Notes: generated by a model from the sequence alone, not told the origin. A stretch of DNA of 34,749 bases from Mucilaginibacter sp. L196 (GCF_009765905.1 NZ_LMUO01000015.1:712029-746777), one strand, 5' to 3'; counted from the first letter of the stretch, positions 1 to 6,710 are shown. Made by a program: numbers and translations.

Positions 1-1
1 T

Positions 2-169
2 ATAAACACTAAACAGTTAATCAACTTTTTAGACATTACCGAACCCACATTAATACGTTGGCGCAAAAAAGGCAAGATACCTTTCTTGAAAATTGGGAGT
101 CGTATTTTGTATCAAAAGTCGGCTGTATTGGCAGCTATTGAAAATAAAAAGGGGGGCAAAAATGTTTAA
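2..169 (+). CDS. Helix-turn-helix (excisionase/MerR-like) protein, C-terminal part
   Basis: The reading frame is open from the window edge and ends at TAA 167-169; the start lies outside. The 55 visible residues contain ITEPTLIRWRKKGKIPF followed by KIGSRILYQKSAV. This is the usual pattern of the short HTH_17 domain proteins (recognition helix, then a wing with an Arg/Lys-Gly-Ser turn) found next to tyrosine integrases in Bacteroidota mobile elements. It probably binds DNA as an excisionase or element regulator, but that role is inferred from family and place. The next start codon (162) overlaps its end, so it is the head of the plus-strand operon that follows. No integrase is visible because the window begins here. 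Confidence 0.75.
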   Translation: MNTKQLINFLDITEPTLIRWRKKGKIPFLKIGSRILYQKSAVLAAIENKKGGKNV

Positions 170-323
170 AACATCTGATACCCTCCTCAATTCTTTGAAC
201 TCGCAAATCAAAGATAGTCAATTCAAATCGCAACCAAAAAAACGAATAACTTTTAATAACAATAAGAGGCATTATATTTTGGCTTATAGTACTACTATCA
301 ATAGACAGGGGGACAAAATATGA
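162..323 (+). CDS. Small basic protein of the mobile element, 53 aa, unknown
   Basis: The ATG at 162 overlaps the end of the HTH gene by 8 bases, and the stop TGA 321-323 overlaps the next ATG (320). A GGGGGGC run lies 5-12 bases before the start and could serve as a ribosome-binding site. The product is rich in Ser, Lys, Asn and Gln, has no hydrophobic segment and no motif that I recognise. A longer reading of the same frame starts further upstream (93) but would run inside the HTH gene. The overlap at both ends is the main argument that it is a real, translationally coupled gene. Confidence 0.5.
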   Translation: MFKTSDTLLNSLNSQIKDSQFKSQPKKRITFNNNKRHYILAYSTTINRQGDKI

Positions 324-1447
324 ATGGTCATAGTGAAAGCACGTTTGATAAGAACCCGGAAATTAAAAAAGAGCTCGATTATAAAGCCTTTTTAAGCAGT
401 AGCCGGGTTAATATTAATGATATAATACCTGTACCGCCTATTTGCATTGAAGTTATTATAGACGGTACAGGGCATACGTTTGGAACATTAGGCAATTTTA
501 CCTTATTGATAGGCAAAGCCAAAGCAGGCAAAACATTTGCCTTGTCATTGATTTTAGCGGCAGCGTTAATAAGCGGTGAGCCGTTCCAAAAGGTGTTAAG
601 GGCGACATTACCCGACAATAAGAAAACTATTCTTTATTTCGATACAGAGCAAAGCCGATACCATGTACATAAGGTTTTAAAACGCATTTGCGCTATATCA
701 GGCGTATCTATTCCCGATAACCTTATAGTTTATTCATTACGAAAACACACAGCAGTAGAACGTTTAGAAATGATTGAATTTGCCTTGTACAACACCTCTA
801 ACATTGGTATGGTCGTTATTGACGGAATAAGGGATTTAATTACTTCTATCAATGATGAGGAACAGGCCAGTATGATAACTTCTAAGTTATTAAAATGGAG
901 CGAAGAGTTAAATATCCACATCATTACGGTATTGCACCAAAACAAAGGTGATCTTAACGCAAGAGGACATTTAGGTACAGAATTAACCAATAAAAGCGAA
1001 ACGGTTACAGCGGTAAGTAAAGGCGAAGATAAGAACGTTAGCATTATTTCAGCCGAATATTGCCGGGATAAAGAATTTGAGCCGATAGCTTTTATTATTG
1101 ATTTAGATGGACTACCAAATATAGTTCATGGTTTTGCAATTCCACCAAAAAACGAGCAGCGAAAAAAAATAGCACCCTATGATATACCGCCAGAAACTCA
1201 TAAAATTATTATAAAGGATGTTTTTAGCGTTCAATCTGAAATGATTAGAAGTGAATTGAAAACCTCAGCAAGCGCAAATATTTCAAGGCATTTGAGCTAT
1301 GATTTGGGACAGAATAAAATAGCCGAATGGATAAACCATTGGCTGCAATTCAAGCATATAAGTACATCGGGAACACCGGGAACAAAGGCGTGTAAGTATT
1401 CAATCAATAACAATGAGCCGAGTAAACATCCTACTGAACTGAACTAA
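320..1447 (+). CDS. RepA/RecA-like AAA family ATPase of a mobile element
   Basis: A 375-aa P-loop ATPase of the AAA_25/RepA helicase group. The Walker A motif GKAKAGKT is at residues 65-72. The conserved acid pair of YFDTEQ follows about 45 residues later, Walker B is MVVIDGI, and a RecA-like motif with HQNK precedes a GTE segment. The C-terminal 100 residues look like a winged or linker domain. Family members are hexameric replicative helicases of plasmids, or ATPases carried by integrative elements, acting on DNA in the cytoplasm. Its start overlaps the preceding stop (ATGA). A primase-like gene follows after 121 bases of structured DNA, which suggests a self-contained replication module. 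Exact helicase activity is inferred from the family. Confidence 0.8.
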   Translation: MNGHSESTFDKNPEIKKELDYKAFLSSSRVNINDIIPVPPICIEVIIDGTGHTFGTLGNFTLLIGKAKAGKTFALSLILAAALISGEPFQKVLRATLPDNKKTILYFDTEQSRYHVHKVLKRICAISGVSIPDNLIVYSLRKHTAVERLEMIEFALYNTSNIGMVVIDGIRDLITSINDEEQASMITSKLLKWSEELNIHIITVLHQNKGDLNARGHLGTELTNKSETVTAVSKGEDKNVSIISAEYCRDKEFEPIAFIIDLDGLPNIVHGFAIPPKNEQRKKIAPYDIPPETHKIIIKDVFSVQSEMIRSELKTSASANISRHLSYDLGQNKIAEWINHWLQFKHISTSGTPGTKACKYSINNNEPSKHPTELN

Positions 1448-1545
1448 CATGGATACCCCTATACATATAGGGGGTATTCCAGTTGAGTCTAACTGGACTG
1501 AAATAGGCTACTGGCATGGCTATCCCGGTTCAGTTGATAACAGAA
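1433..1545. other. Iteron-like and palindromic region between ATPase and primase-like genes
   Basis: Several related short repeats lie here: AACTG at 1437-1441 within a CTGAA tandem, CAGTT at 1480-1484, AACTG at 1491-1495, ACTGAA at 1497-1502, and GGTTCAGTT at 1527-1535. CCAGTT and AACTGG form a hairpin at 1479-1496. Just before it is a near-perfect inverted repeat at 1451-1480, with arms around ACCCC and GGGGGT. Such an array beside a RepA-like gene could be a replication origin or an operator. It could also be an attenuator for the downstream gene. No function is proven. Confidence 0.35.
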
Positions 1546-1568
1546 TATAAATTGAAAGGAAAATTAAA

Positions 1569-2483
1569 ATGGAATCAATATTAAACATAACAGTATCGAG
1601 GTATAATAATTATGCAGGACAAGCGAATGACACAAACTTGCTTATGTATTTGAATGATACCAGCCATAAGGAACAGGTTTTAAACATTCGTTCAAAAGCA
1701 ACCAAAGCGGAGCGTGATGTATTAAAGAGTAATTTACCCGGCATAACCCCCTCGGCCATTTGCAGGCCAACACGAAGCGCAAACAATGTCATTGCACATA
1801 CTGGGTTAGTTTGCTTTGACCTGGACAAGCTACCGCCTGAAAAAATGAGCGAAATATTTAATATAGTTACCAATATGCCTTATGTTGCCTATTGTGGCTT
1901 ATCGGTAAGCGGTACAGGTTACTGGGGTATTATACCAATATCAAACAAAGGAAAGCATACGCAGCATTTTGAAGCTATGAGGCTTTATTTTGAGTCTTGC
2001 GGGATTGATAGCATTTATTTTGATACAGCAGTTAAGGACATTTGCCGTTATAGATATAAATCGTTTGACGAGGCGGCATATTTCAACCATAACGCAACAG
2101 TATTCGATTTTTTATATGAACCGCCTGTAAGGTCTAAAAGAGCCTATAAAACTAATAGCACTGATAGCAACCCCTTTGATGATTTTAACAAAAACGGGGA
2201 TGTTGAAACAATATTGTTAAATCATGGCTGGACATATCAACCCGCACATGACAAAGGTACACGTAAACGGTATAGCAGGCCGGGCAAAGAAAGCGGTATT
2301 AGTGCCGACTATTGTATTGAAAAGCGAATACTTTATGTTTTTACAAGTTCGACGAACCTTGAAGCAGCCAAAGGGGTTAATCCTGTTAATGTTTTTTGTC
2401 AATTAGAATGTGATAATGATATAAAGCTTTGCAGTAAAAAGTTACGTGAATTAGGTTTTGGAAATTATAATAAAAGGAATTAA
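1569..2483 (+). CDS. BT4734/VirE N-terminal domain protein, primase-like
   Basis: A 304-aa protein matching the BT4734-like/VirE_N group found in Bacteroidota mobile elements. The core carries VCFDLDKL with D84 and D86, and a SGTGYWG segment at 114-120 on a predicted strand. These resemble the metal-binding hhDhD motif and the second motif of archaeo-eukaryotic primases. The C-terminal third has GWTYQPAHDKGT and RPGKESG, a small domain that often follows in this family. A GAAAGGA ribosome-binding site lies 10 bases before the ATG. Together with the upstream ATPase it would supply priming and unwinding for element replication; this pairing is inference. The next gene starts 3 bases after the stop. 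Confidence 0.7.
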   Translation: MESILNITVSRYNNYAGQANDTNLLMYLNDTSHKEQVLNIRSKATKAERDVLKSNLPGITPSAICRPTRSANNVIAHTGLVCFDLDKLPPEKMSEIFNIVTNMPYVAYCGLSVSGTGYWGIIPISNKGKHTQHFEAMRLYFESCGIDSIYFDTAVKDICRYRYKSFDEAAYFNHNATVFDFLYEPPVRSKRAYKTNSTDSNPFDDFNKNGDVETILLNHGWTYQPAHDKGTRKRYSRPGKESGISADYCIEKRILYVFTSSTNLEAAKGVNPVNVFCQLECDNDIKLCSKKLRELGFGNYNKRN

Positions 2484-2486
2484 ATT

Positions 2487-3188
2487 ATGGATAATAATAA
2501 AGAAAGTTTACAAAGGTTTACAGAAACAGAAGAAAAAATTAATAAGATATTTACTCTTAAAAAAATCACAAACAATGATTTAAACATTTTGACACCACTT
2601 GAAAGGCGAAGATTTGTAGATGTCTTAACCGAAAAGTTAAACGCTGGAAAAGGTGCTGATTACGATGAAGTTTTACAGCAAGCAGATGAAATAATAACTC
2701 CAAGCACGAAAAATCAACTTTGGGAGAGCAATCATTTAACGATTACCGTCGCTATCTCAAAATTAATGCAGGATTATGGTTGTATGCCTACAAAAAATAA
2801 TTTGGCAGCAGAGACGGGATTAAGCCGTGTAACTATCAATAAGCATATTAGAGGGTACAATTCACATCCCCTATATTTAAAAGAATTGGAACAATTTCGA
2901 TTTATGAGTTCTAAAATATTGGCGAAAGTGTTTAAGTATGCGGTGAATGGTGATATGAAAGCAGCAAGATTATATTTTGATATGATAGGAAGCAGGAATG
3001 AGCAATCAGGAAATGGCACACACATACAGCAACAAAATAATTTTATTCAAATTAATGAAACAGTATTAAGTCAAGAAAACATAAAGCAATTGAACCCGGA
3101 ACAATTAGCGCAAATTGAGGGGGTAATTAAATTGACCTTGCCGGAAATAAATAAAAAGCACTGTTTGCAAACAAAAAACCTAATTTAG
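2487..3188 (+). CDS. HTH DNA-binding protein, small-terminase-subunit-like layout
   Basis: A 233-aa soluble protein. The middle has LMQDYGCMPTKNNLAAETGL followed by SRVTINKHIRGY, a clear helix-turn-helix at about residues 93-128. It is followed by a helical block with KYAVNGDMKAARLYFDMIG (about 150-170). HTH plus the Gly-Asp-x-x-Ala-Ala segment recalls phBC6A51-type phage small terminase subunits and related replication-initiation proteins. The tail is Gln/Asn rich. It sits 3 bases after the primase-like gene and ends the operon. It may be a packaging or DNA-recognition factor, or an element-specific regulator; I cannot decide from sequence. Confidence 0.6.
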   Translation: MDNNKESLQRFTETEEKINKIFTLKKITNNDLNILTPLERRRFVDVLTEKLNAGKGADYDEVLQQADEIITPSTKNQLWESNHLTITVAISKLMQDYGCMPTKNNLAAETGLSRVTINKHIRGYNSHPLYLKELEQFRFMSSKILAKVFKYAVNGDMKAARLYFDMIGSRNEQSGNGTHIQQQNNFIQINETVLSQENIKQLNPEQLAQIEGVIKLTLPEINKKHCLQTKNLI

Positions 3189-3394
3189 TAATGTCTGCAA
3201 TGGTGGTTTACTTTTACATGGTCCTATATTATTAATTGTTGTAAAACAATAATTACCGGATTAGTAATATTTGAAAACATTTGAAATAATCATTTTGACG
3301 CAGTCAAATTAGGCTTAAACGGAAAGGTTGGTTTGGTTGCATAATGGCTAAAATAAATTGGTAACCTTAACGCAATTGAACCATTTTACGATCT

Positions 3395-3820
3395 TTATTG
3401 TTCTTTGGCATATACATATTTAACAGATGTGGCCCATATACTTAAACCTCCTGTAATATCCCTATTATATACATATAATTCAGTAGGCGATACCTTTATG
3501 AGGTGATACGTTAAGGATGCGCCCTGCAATTCCATCTTTGTAGTATCAAGAATATAAGCGCCAGTGTTTACATTATTTACATCATAAACCTCAACTGTTT
3601 CGCTATTATTGAACACAATATATCCCCCGTTGCCGCCTGCGCTTTGAGCTAATGGAGTATTGTTTGTATTTGTATAAAATGTTGTATCATAAACGGCTGT
3701 TCTTAACCATTTACCATAATACAACGAGTTTGTGGGTTGTTTTGGAGCCGCTGTTTGTGTTTTACCGCATCCGAAAAGACAAAGCGAAGCTATTAAAGCT
3801 TTTAGGATCGTTTCTTTCAT
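3395..3820 (-). CDS. Small lipoprotein, possibly lipocalin-like
   Basis: A 141-aa product starting MKETILKALIASLCLFGCGK, a lipoprotein signal with the lipobox cysteine at 18. After a Thr/Pro/Gln spacer comes a beta-rich domain with YYGKWLRTAVYDT, a form common in Bacteroidota lipocalin-like lipoproteins, where a Gly-Lys-Trp strand opens the barrel. It would be anchored to the outer or inner membrane. It begins 2 bases after the stop of the upstream lipoprotein gene, so the two form a small operon on the minus strand, opposite to the replication genes. The ligand is unknown. Confidence 0.6.
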   Translation of the reverse strand: MKETILKALIASLCLFGCGKTQTAAPKQPTNSLYYGKWLRTAVYDTTFYTNTNNTPLAQSAGGNGGYIVFNNSETVEVYDVNNVNTGAYILDTTKMELQGASLTYHLIKVSPTELYVYNRDITGGLSIWATSVKYVYAKEQ

Positions 3821-3822
3821 GG

Positions 3823-4206
3823 TTAATAAGATATGACATTTGAACCCGTATCAGAAATAATCTTCCTCAAATTAGAGCCGTCAATATTACAGGTGTAAAT
3901 ATCATCCGAGCTACCGTTAGCAACAGCGACAAAAACCGTTTTTTTATCAGGTGAGATAGATGAAATTCCATCGACAGATGTCCCCGTAGGCAGTGCTAAA
4001 TTAATTTCTTGCTGATTAGAACCGTCATAACTAGCTGTCCATAGCTGATTTTCATTTGAAACACTTTTTATAAAAAATATTTTTCCCTGTTGAGCGAGGG
4101 GTTGAGAGGATTGTGCCTTAGCCTCTTTTTTACAGCTTAAATTAAAAATCAATAGTGACACTGCAAAAGTTAATAAAATTACGCTGCTTAAAAGTAGTTT
4201 TTTCAT
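3823..4206 (-). CDS. Lipoprotein with two TolB/PD40-like blades
   Basis: The chosen start (ATG at 4206) gives MKKLLLSSVILLTF and a lipobox LSC, mature at about residue 26; the longer frame to 4266 would put 20 residues before the signal peptide. The mature part has two similar stretches ending SYDGSNQQEINLAL and NIDGSNLRKIISD, each typical of one PD40 beta-propeller blade, with SPDKKTVFV between them. A full propeller needs about six blades, so this 127-aa protein looks like a truncated or minimal form. It leads the operon with the next lipoprotein. Its role in the cargo region is unknown. Confidence 0.6.
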   Translation of the reverse strand: MKKLLLSSVILLTFAVSLLIFNLSCKKEAKAQSSQPLAQQGKIFFIKSVSNENQLWTASYDGSNQQEINLALPTGTSVDGISSISPDKKTVFVAVANGSSDDIYTCNIDGSNLRKIISDTGSNVISY

Positions 4207-4312
4207 AATGTGATTTACGGTTTTAAAAATGATTGTAAAACTAATAATAAATTTCAATTTGAGCATGAGTGCCTAAATTAAATTTAAGTAGGTGGTACAA
4301 CTTTGTTGGGAA

Positions 4313-4534
4313 ATGGCTTTACCCAATGAAAGTGATGTGATACTGGCCTTTGGGCAAAAGGTGAGAGCAATCCGCAAGGAAAAAAAGTTTTCAATGCAAT
4401 ACTTAGCAAATATGGCTGATATTGAAATATCACAAATTTACCGAATTGAAACAGGTAAAATCAATCCAAAACTTTCAACTATTATTTTTATTGCAAGGGC
4501 TTTAGAAGTAAGCCCGGCTGTGTTTTTTCAATAA
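4313..4534 (+). CDS. XRE-family HTH transcriptional regulator
   Basis: A 73-aa single-domain Cro/CI-type repressor: FGQKVRAIRKEKKFSMQYLA, then IEISQIYRIETGKINP and LSTIIFIARALEV make the five helices of an HTH_3 domain with the recognition helix at ISQIYRIE. The frame is open to a GTG at 4292, but a -7-like box (CAACTTTG, 4298-4305) lies between the two candidates, so I prefer ATG 4313. It is transcribed divergently from the lipoprotein pair (4206) and could repress that pair or itself. Such small regulators are frequent in mobile regions. Confidence 0.8.
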   Translation: MALPNESDVILAFGQKVRAIRKEKKFSMQYLANMADIEISQIYRIETGKINPKLSTIIFIARALEVSPAVFFQ

Positions 4535-4573
4535 AACAAAAGGGATACTAATAAATAGCACCCCCTTCAAGTT

Positions 4574-4597
4574 TTTACTGATAGCGACATCAGTAAA
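4574..4597. other. Perfect hairpin between convergent genes
   Basis: TTTACTGAT (4574-4582) and its reverse complement (4589-4597) flank a 6-base loop. It lies between the end of the XRE gene and the end of the minus-strand secreted-protein gene. It may act as a terminator for one of them although there is no good T-tract after it. Confidence 0.35.
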
Positions 4598-4651
4598 CAA
4601 ATGTAATCATTAAAATTTAATTGAAATCAACCCTCGAAATTGGGTAGTGTC

Positions 4652-5164
4652 TCAGTTTGAATTATTTATAAATTGTATACACTCATTGTATACGCTATCT
4701 CTTACCGTTGGTGGTATAGCTTCGGTTATACCGTTCGGGTATTTAATTTTCAATTTTAATACAAAGCAGTCACAAAAATCAGATTTTTTATTTTCAGGAA
4801 TGTTTTTTACCAAGTCACTTACAAGTAACATTTTTTTGAAATTTACGCCCACTGTACCCGACCACGACATATTAAAATGAAGCTCTCCCTTTAATTCGTT
4901 TGTGCATATCGCCCCATATTTCTGCCCTATTCTATTTATTTCAAGCTGAGACATCCCAACGTCTCCGTTAGGATAATTGGCTTTTAGTTTTTCAATGACG
5001 CAATCAGTAAATTTTTGTTTACTTTCATCGTCTGCAAACTCTGTATCAGTTTTTGACATTAACGTATCTCGCAACGCTTTCCAATTATTAGTTTTATTTT
5101 GTCCGTTGCATATGTTAAAAAATACTATCTGAATAATTAGTGCAATAAATAGTTTTGAGGTCAT
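4652..5164 (-). CDS. Secreted protein with internal duplication, unknown
   Basis: A 170-aa protein with an N-terminal hydrophobic signal (residues 4-20, cleavage near NGQ). The mature part contains two similar units: residues 52-67 (FTDCVIEKLKANYPNG) and 130-145 (FCDCFVLKLKIKYPNG). Each is followed by a further cysteine about 30 residues later (87 and 162). Paired cysteines and a shared YPNG turn suggest two small helical modules held by disulfides in the periplasm or outside. I do not recognise a function. The gene ends convergently with the XRE gene. A terminator-like stem-loop lies just before its start. Confidence 0.6.
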   Translation of the reverse strand: MTSKLFIALIIQIVFFNICNGQNKTNNWKALRDTLMSKTDTEFADDESKQKFTDCVIEKLKANYPNGDVGMSQLEINRIGQKYGAICTNELKGELHFNMSWSGTVGVNFKKMLLVSDLVKNIPENKKSDFCDCFVLKLKIKYPNGITEAIPPTVRDSVYNECIQFINNSN

Positions 5165-5183
5165 AAATTTTAGGTAAATAAAA

Positions 5184-5204
5184 AAGCCACTTTTTAGGTG
5201 GCTT
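5184..5204 (-). terminator. Intrinsic-terminator-like stem-loop upstream of the secreted-protein gene
   Basis: AAGCCAC (5184-5190) and GTGGCTT (5198-5204) pair with a 7-base loop. Read on the minus strand it is followed by a T6 run and then, after about 20 bases from the stem, by the ATG of the gene at 5164. No minus-strand gene lies upstream to be terminated, so it may be an insulator, an attenuator or a relic. Confidence 0.5.
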
Positions 5205-5258
5205 AAATGTATGAATAAGTTAAATAAAATAATAAATTATAGGTACCTTATGGCCTCG

Positions 5259-5283
5259 TTTATTTATAATGATTATAAATAAA
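5259..5283. other. Perfect AT-rich palindrome in a 485-bp gene-free stretch
   Basis: Two 12-base arms (TTTATTTATAAT and its complement) surround a single G. It lies in the gene-free stretch 5165-5650, which otherwise holds the stem-loop at 5184 and the operator-like palindromes before the toxin-antitoxin pair. The rest (5284-5590) shows no coding frame or repeat that I can support. The palindrome could be a protein-binding site or a small hairpin. Confidence 0.4.
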
Positions 5284-5592
5284 CCAGTTTTGTGTCACAA
5301 ATTATACTTTATAGGTTGAAAGTGATTTTTTGGATTTATATTTGTATTGACAAATTAAAGATTATAGATATATTGAAGCTATCCAATGCACAATTCCAAT
5401 CTGCGGAGCCGTGTATATTCAAATATTTTATTGTTCCGATAATTAGCAGATCAAAAATTTAGCGTGCTGGGTATGCTCACCGTTCTCAATCTTTTGATAG
5501 TAGTTAATTGCGACAAACGACAAATTTTAACATAAACTTTTGCGTATATTGATAGTCAAATATCTTGTACGCCAACTTATATAAGTAACATT

Positions 5593-5630
5593 TTACAAGT
5601 TGTAACGTAAAAACACACCAGTGCAGGTGT
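5593..5630 (+). promoter_or_regulatory. Operator-like palindromes before the antitoxin/GNAT pair
   Basis: TTACAAGTTGTAA (5593-5605) is a perfect palindrome around one G. ACACC (5615-5619) and GGTGT (5626-5630) form a second one around AGTGCA. They sit 21-58 bases before the ATG at 5651, where an autoregulating toxin-antitoxin complex would normally bind. Confidence 0.35.
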
Positions 5631-5650
5631 ATAAAGTCTGCAAATTAGTT

Positions 5651-5809
5651 ATGGCAAAACCTATTAAAGAAACTCCTATTCTACGAGGAAAGGATGCCGT
5701 CAAATTTAATCAGGAGATGGCAAAAGCAAAGACCCAAATTGTTCCCGTTGCTATGCGTGAACGTATGAAATCTAACTACTCAGCATTAAAGTCTATTTCT
5801 AAATTTTAA
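5651..5809 (+). CDS. Short putative antitoxin of a GNAT toxin-antitoxin pair
   Basis: A 52-aa basic protein starting MAKPIKETPILRGKDAVKFN. Small proteins opening with Ala-Lys-Pro-Ile-x-x-Thr-Pro-x-Leu-x-Gly-x-Asp-Ala and ending in a basic helix are recurrent partners of toxin genes in Bacteroidota. It is not the ribbon-helix-helix (DUF1778) antitoxin usually found with GNAT toxins. I prefer ATG 5651 to the GTG at 5621, because the GTG lies inside the operator-like palindrome. The stop TAA shares its last A with the ATG of the acetyltransferase, implying translational coupling. Confidence 0.6.
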   Translation: MAKPIKETPILRGKDAVKFNQEMAKAKTQIVPVAMRERMKSNYSALKSISKF

Positions 5810-6342
5810 TGAATTTAGAGGATTTTAACTTAATCCGACTAAGCTCTGATTATAAATTCAAAACGTTTGATTGCAAAGATGAAGATTTAAACGATTTTCT
5901 ATTAAATAAATCAAAGGTATTTCTTACGGATTTAGTTGCGGTAACATATCTGCTTGAAAGCGACGTTCATACCGTCGCTTTTTTCAGTTTATTAAACGAT
6001 AAAATATCATCAGAAAATTTCTCCAGCAATAATCAGTGGAATAGATTTAGAAAAGGTGCTATTTCTGCTGAAAAGAAATTTAAAAGCTACCCAGCAATGA
6101 AAATCGGAAGATTGGCTGTTTCACATGATTTTAAAGGTAATGATATAGGAACAGCCATACTGGATTATTTGAAAGAACTATTTGTAGATAACAATAGAAC
6201 AGGATGTAAATTTATCACAGTGGATGCTTATGATAAATCCTTAGTTTTCTATGAAAAGAACGGCTTTAAATATTTTACTGATGATGATAAAGGGAAAGAT
6301 ACGAGAGCAATGTATTTAGACTTACTACCTTTTACCAATTAA
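5809..6342 (+). CDS. GNAT acetyltransferase, probable toxin
   Basis: A 177-aa GNAT-fold protein. Residues 21-38 (FDCKDEDLNDFLLNKSK) match the start of toxin-type GNATs (Phe-Asp-Cys-x-x-x-x-Leu-Asn-x-Phe-Leu). The acetyl-CoA loop is IGRLAVSHDFKGNDIGTA (99-116). The end has VDAYDKSLVFYEKNGF with the usual catalytic-site tyrosine. Toxins of this type (AtaT, TacT) acetylate the amino acid on charged tRNA and stop translation; an ordinary metabolic or antibiotic-modifying acetyltransferase cannot be excluded. The overlap with the small upstream gene and the location in a mobile region favour the toxin reading. Its stop overlaps the convergent end of the transposase fragment. Confidence 0.7.
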   Translation: MNLEDFNLIRLSSDYKFKTFDCKDEDLNDFLLNKSKVFLTDLVAVTYLLESDVHTVAFFSLLNDKISSENFSSNNQWNRFRKGAISAEKKFKSYPAMKIGRLAVSHDFKGNDIGTAILDYLKELFVDNNRTGCKFITVDAYDKSLVFYEKNGFKYFTDDDKGKDTRAMYLDLLPFTN

Positions 6343-6521
6343 TACGCTAATCTTACTATTTCCTCAATGCTCATTACATCTTTAGTTAATCCTGCTTCCA
6401 TTGCAGGCGTTACCCTTAATGTTTTATGTATTTTACCGAAGTTGTAATATACGAAGTGTAAAGGAATAGCATAGCAATGATTTTCCATCTTCTTAGAGAA
6501 CGCGCCGGAATTTGCTACCAA
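6339..6521 (-). pseudogene. C-terminal remnant of an IS1-like transposase
   Basis: About 60 residues match the tail of IS1-type transposases: FSKKMENHCYAIPLHFVYYN, then GKIHKTLRVTPAMEAGLT and SIEEIV. The first stop codon upstream in this frame is only four codons before the apparent TTG start, so the rest of the gene, including the catalytic acids, is missing. At the break lies a short direct repeat (AATTTGCTACC 6509-6519 and AATTTTGCTACC 6520-6531). It marks past insertion and deletion next to the tRNA gene. Confidence 0.65.
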
Positions 6522-6550
6522 TTTTGCTACCTATTGAATTGTAGATAAAC

Positions 6551-6583
6551 AAAAATGCCCTATACGTATTGTAAAGGGCATTT
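6551..6583 (-). terminator. Intrinsic terminator of tRNA-Ser
   Basis: AAATGCCCT (6553-6561) and AGGGCATTT (6575-6583) pair with a 13-base loop. On the minus strand the stem is followed by a T-rich tract, and it begins about 15 bases after the tRNA 3' end. Confidence 0.8.
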
Positions 6584-6598
6584 ATTGCTTTTGGGTTG

Positions 6599-6686
6599 CG
6601 GAGAGGGAGGGATTCGAACCCTCGATACACTTTTGGCGTATACACACTTTCCAGGCGTGCTCTTTCGACCACTCAGACACCTCTCC
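6599..6686 (-). tRNA. tRNA-Ser (anticodon GGA)
   Basis: An 88-base type II tRNA on the minus strand. The acceptor stem is GGAGAGG (from 6686) with CCTCTCC, discriminator G at 6599. The anticodon loop CTGGAAA gives GGA, reading UCC/UCU. A long variable arm and GGTTCGAATCC T-loop region are present. CCA is not encoded. A promoter lies just upstream and a terminator just downstream. Its 3' end is a typical target for tyrosine-integrase elements; the accessory region lies on that side. Confidence 0.95.
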
Positions 6687-6702
6687 GGGAAATTAAGGAT
6701 TG

Positions 6703-6710
6703 CAAAGGTA
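6703..6710 (-). promoter_or_regulatory. Promoter -7 box of tRNA-Ser
   Basis: Minus-strand TACCTTTG fits the Bacteroidota -7 consensus TAnnTTTG and lies 16 bases before the tRNA 5' end, giving a leader of roughly 10 bases. A clear -33 TTG is not seen. Confidence 0.6.

Noticed and set aside
379..1044. Minus-strand frames inside the ATPase gene
   Set aside because: They are antisense to a well-supported ATPase gene with Walker motifs and show no domain of their own.
2217..2406. Overlapping short frames on both strands within the primase-like gene
   Set aside because: Shadows of the main frame without ribosome-binding sites.
3231..3255. AT-rich inverted repeat after the replication operon as a terminator
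   Set aside because: Arms of only 6 strong pairs (ATTGTT/AACAAT) and no T-tract, so support is too weak to list as a terminator.
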